Part shown: piece after piece, positions 31,230-32,250 of the stretch
How positions within the stretch are numbered: position 1 is the first letter of the stretch
How the letters are laid out: every line of letters starts with the position of its first letter
Assembly (NCBI RefSeq): GCF_024267675.1
Contig: NZ_JALDYX010000043.1
Span: 1-32,250, forward strand
Origin: Marinobacterium sedimentorum
GTDB taxonomy: Bacteria > Pseudomonadota > Gammaproteobacteria > Pseudomonadales > Balneatricaceae
Reading direction: 5' to 3'
DNA length: 32,250 nt
Notes under the pieces: model-generated
What the model was told of the DNA's origin: nothing
Databases searched by the model: none
The model's input: only the letters and a program-made list of their open reading frames with translations
Position numbers and translations under genes: made by a program

Positions 31230-32012
31230 ATGCGAGACAGCCGAATAGCGCTGGTGACAGGGTCCAGCAGCGGAATTGGTCTGGCCACGGCGAAAGCACT
31301 CGCCGCCAGCGGTGTACAGGTCATGCTGCATGGCCTGGAAGAGCAGGGCACAGGCGACCCCATTGCCCAGGCGCTGGCGCAGGAATTTGGCGTTCAGGCG
31401 CGGTATTTTGGGGCCGACCTTGCCTCCGCCGAGGGGGTCGAGCAGCTGATTGACGCTACGGTGTCCCAGCTCGGTGAAATCGACATTCTGGTGAATAACG
31501 CCGGCATTCAGTACACCGCCAACACCCGCGATTTCCCGGTACACAAGTGGGATCAGGTGCTGGCGGTCAATCTGAGTGCGGCCTTTCATGCCACACGTCT
31601 GGTGCTGCCCGCGATGGAGCAGGCCGGCTGGGGCCGCGTTATCAATGTTGCGTCTGTGCATGGTCTGGTCGGCTCGGCCAACAAGTCCGCCTATTGCGCG
31701 GCCAAGCATGGCCTTGTAGGTCTCACCAAGGTGGTGGCGCTGGAGCAGGCAGCCAATGGTATTACGGCCAATGCCATCTGTCCGGGCTGGACCGATACGC
31801 CGCTGCTGAATCATCAGATCGAAACCTTTGCCAGCGAGCAGGGTGTCTCTATCGAGCAATCCAGGCTTGGCCTGCTGCACACTAAAACCCCCTATCCGTC
31901 GTTGATCGATCCTGCGTCTATTGGCGCCATGATTCTCTTTCTCTGTTCAGATGCTGCCGCCGCAATCACCGGAGCCGCGCTGCCCATTGACGGCGCCTGG
32001 ACGGCGCAATAA
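31230..32012 (+). CDS. bdhA: 3-hydroxybutyrate dehydrogenase
   Basis: 260 residues, classical SDR. TGSSSGIG (10-17) binds NAD(H); NNAGIQ, then catalytic Ser in NVASVHGLVGS and Tyr-x-x-x-Lys as YCAAK. The segments HKWDQVLAVNLSAAFHATR, NKSAYCAAKHGLVGLTK and GITANAICPGWTDTPL, and the typical insert after HQIE, are characteristic of bacterial BDH rather than generic FabG-like reductases. It oxidises (R)-3-hydroxybutyrate to acetoacetate in the cytoplasm. The start has ACGGAG 8 nt upstream. Next to it lies a TRAP-type binding protein gene and, divergently, a sigma-54 activator. Confidence 0.93.
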   Translation: MRDSRIALVTGSSSGIGLATAKALAASGVQVMLHGLEEQGTGDPIAQALAQEFGVQARYFGADLASAEGVEQLIDATVSQLGEIDILVNNAGIQYTANTRDFPVHKWDQVLAVNLSAAFHATRLVLPAMEQAGWGRVINVASVHGLVGSANKSAYCAAKHGLVGLTKVVALEQAANGITANAICPGWTDTPLLNHQIETFASEQGVSIEQSRLGLLHTKTPYPSLIDPASIGAMILFLCSDAAAAITGAALPIDGAWTAQ

Positions 32013-32127
32013 AGCTGCCACACCCAATCATTAATCTCACTGCGTGGGACATGACGCCGGCAGCTCCTGCGGGTCGCTGGCACAACAATCTGGAAAACCA
32101 GGCTACTCAATAACATCTGGAGCACCT

Positions 32128-32250
32128 ATGAAAACAATAAAATCTGTACTGATTTCCGCCACCGTTGCCAGTGCTGTTGCTGCGATGGCACTGCCGGCAC
32201 TGGCCGCCGACAAAGTGCTGCTGAAAACCCCCATTGCATTTGGGACCAAC
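32128..32250 (+). CDS. TRAP-type (DctP) substrate-binding protein, N-terminal part
   Basis: Only 41 codons lie in the window. Residues 1-27 are a signal peptide (MKTIKSVLISATVASAVAAM to ALA). The mature start ADKVLLKTPIAFGTN is like the beginning of DctP-family TRAP binding proteins. GGAG lies about 8 nt before the ATG. It follows bdhA by 115 bp on the same strand and may be co-transcribed; a 3-hydroxybutyrate importer is then plausible. The family call rests on a short stretch and needs the sequence to the right. Confidence 0.6.
   Translation, partial: MKTIKSVLISATVASAVAAMALPALAADKVLLKTPIAFGTN

Overview
The window is a stretch of a gram-negative, moderately GC-rich chromosome, most likely a marine or environmental gammaproteobacterium of the Oceanospirillales/Pseudomonadales type. 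The pointers are an OmpW porin behind a perfect FNR-type site, a sigma-54 regulator beside a 3-hydroxybutyrate dehydrogenase, a TRAP-type binding protein, a UPF0060 (YnfA) protein, and intergenic palindromic repeats. The organism is an inference; no rRNA, tRNA, CRISPR array or intact mobile element was seen.

Layout. (1) 1-3000: the C-terminal end of a Gln-rich coiled-coil repeat protein, then a LysR regulator divergent from a 14-TM drug-type MFS exporter, with a 25-bp near-perfect palindrome between them. (2) 3000-8100: a repeat-rich zone. It holds a two-gene unit encoding a six-Asp-box beta-propeller and a ubiquitin-fold MoaD/ThiS-like protein ending in Gly-Gly, then a YnfA-like membrane protein and a metallophosphoesterase. 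These last two genes are bracketed by a 40-nt direct repeat and followed by a wrecked IS256-family element. (3) 8100-14750: two LysR-controlled redox modules placed tail to tail. One has an Old Yellow Enzyme and an SDR with degenerate motifs. The other has a canonical SDR, an F420-reductase-like NADP-binding protein and a DHA1 MFS exporter.

(4) 14840-23275: an amino-sugar (GlcNAc/chitobiose-type) catabolic locus. An ABC importer operon (binding protein, two permeases, ATPase, GntR regulator) reads leftward. A BadF-type kinase with nagB and nagA reads rightward. They share a 380-bp control region carrying repeated TGGTATTG half-sites. The expected route is uptake, phosphorylation to GlcNAc-6-P, deacetylation (NagA), then deamination/isomerisation (NagB) to fructose-6-P.

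(5) 23600-29400: mostly single genes: a thioredoxin-fold protein without CxxC, a berberine-bridge-type FAD oxidoreductase, OmpW, a small exported protein with an internal duplication, an AraC regulator, and an exported subtilisin-like protein. (6) 29374-32250: a sigma-54 activator (HbcR-like) divergent from 3-hydroxybutyrate dehydrogenase and the start of a TRAP-type binding protein. The gap between them has stacked inverted repeats, an AT-rich segment and a good -24/-12 promoter, so this looks like a complete sigma-54-controlled 3-hydroxybutyrate uptake and oxidation unit.

The least explained parts are the propeller/MoaD pair, the composite hairpin repeats around 3.0-5.8 kb, the exported subtilase-like protein and the duplicated 125-aa exported protein. 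No obviously new multi-gene system is proven by the sequence alone.
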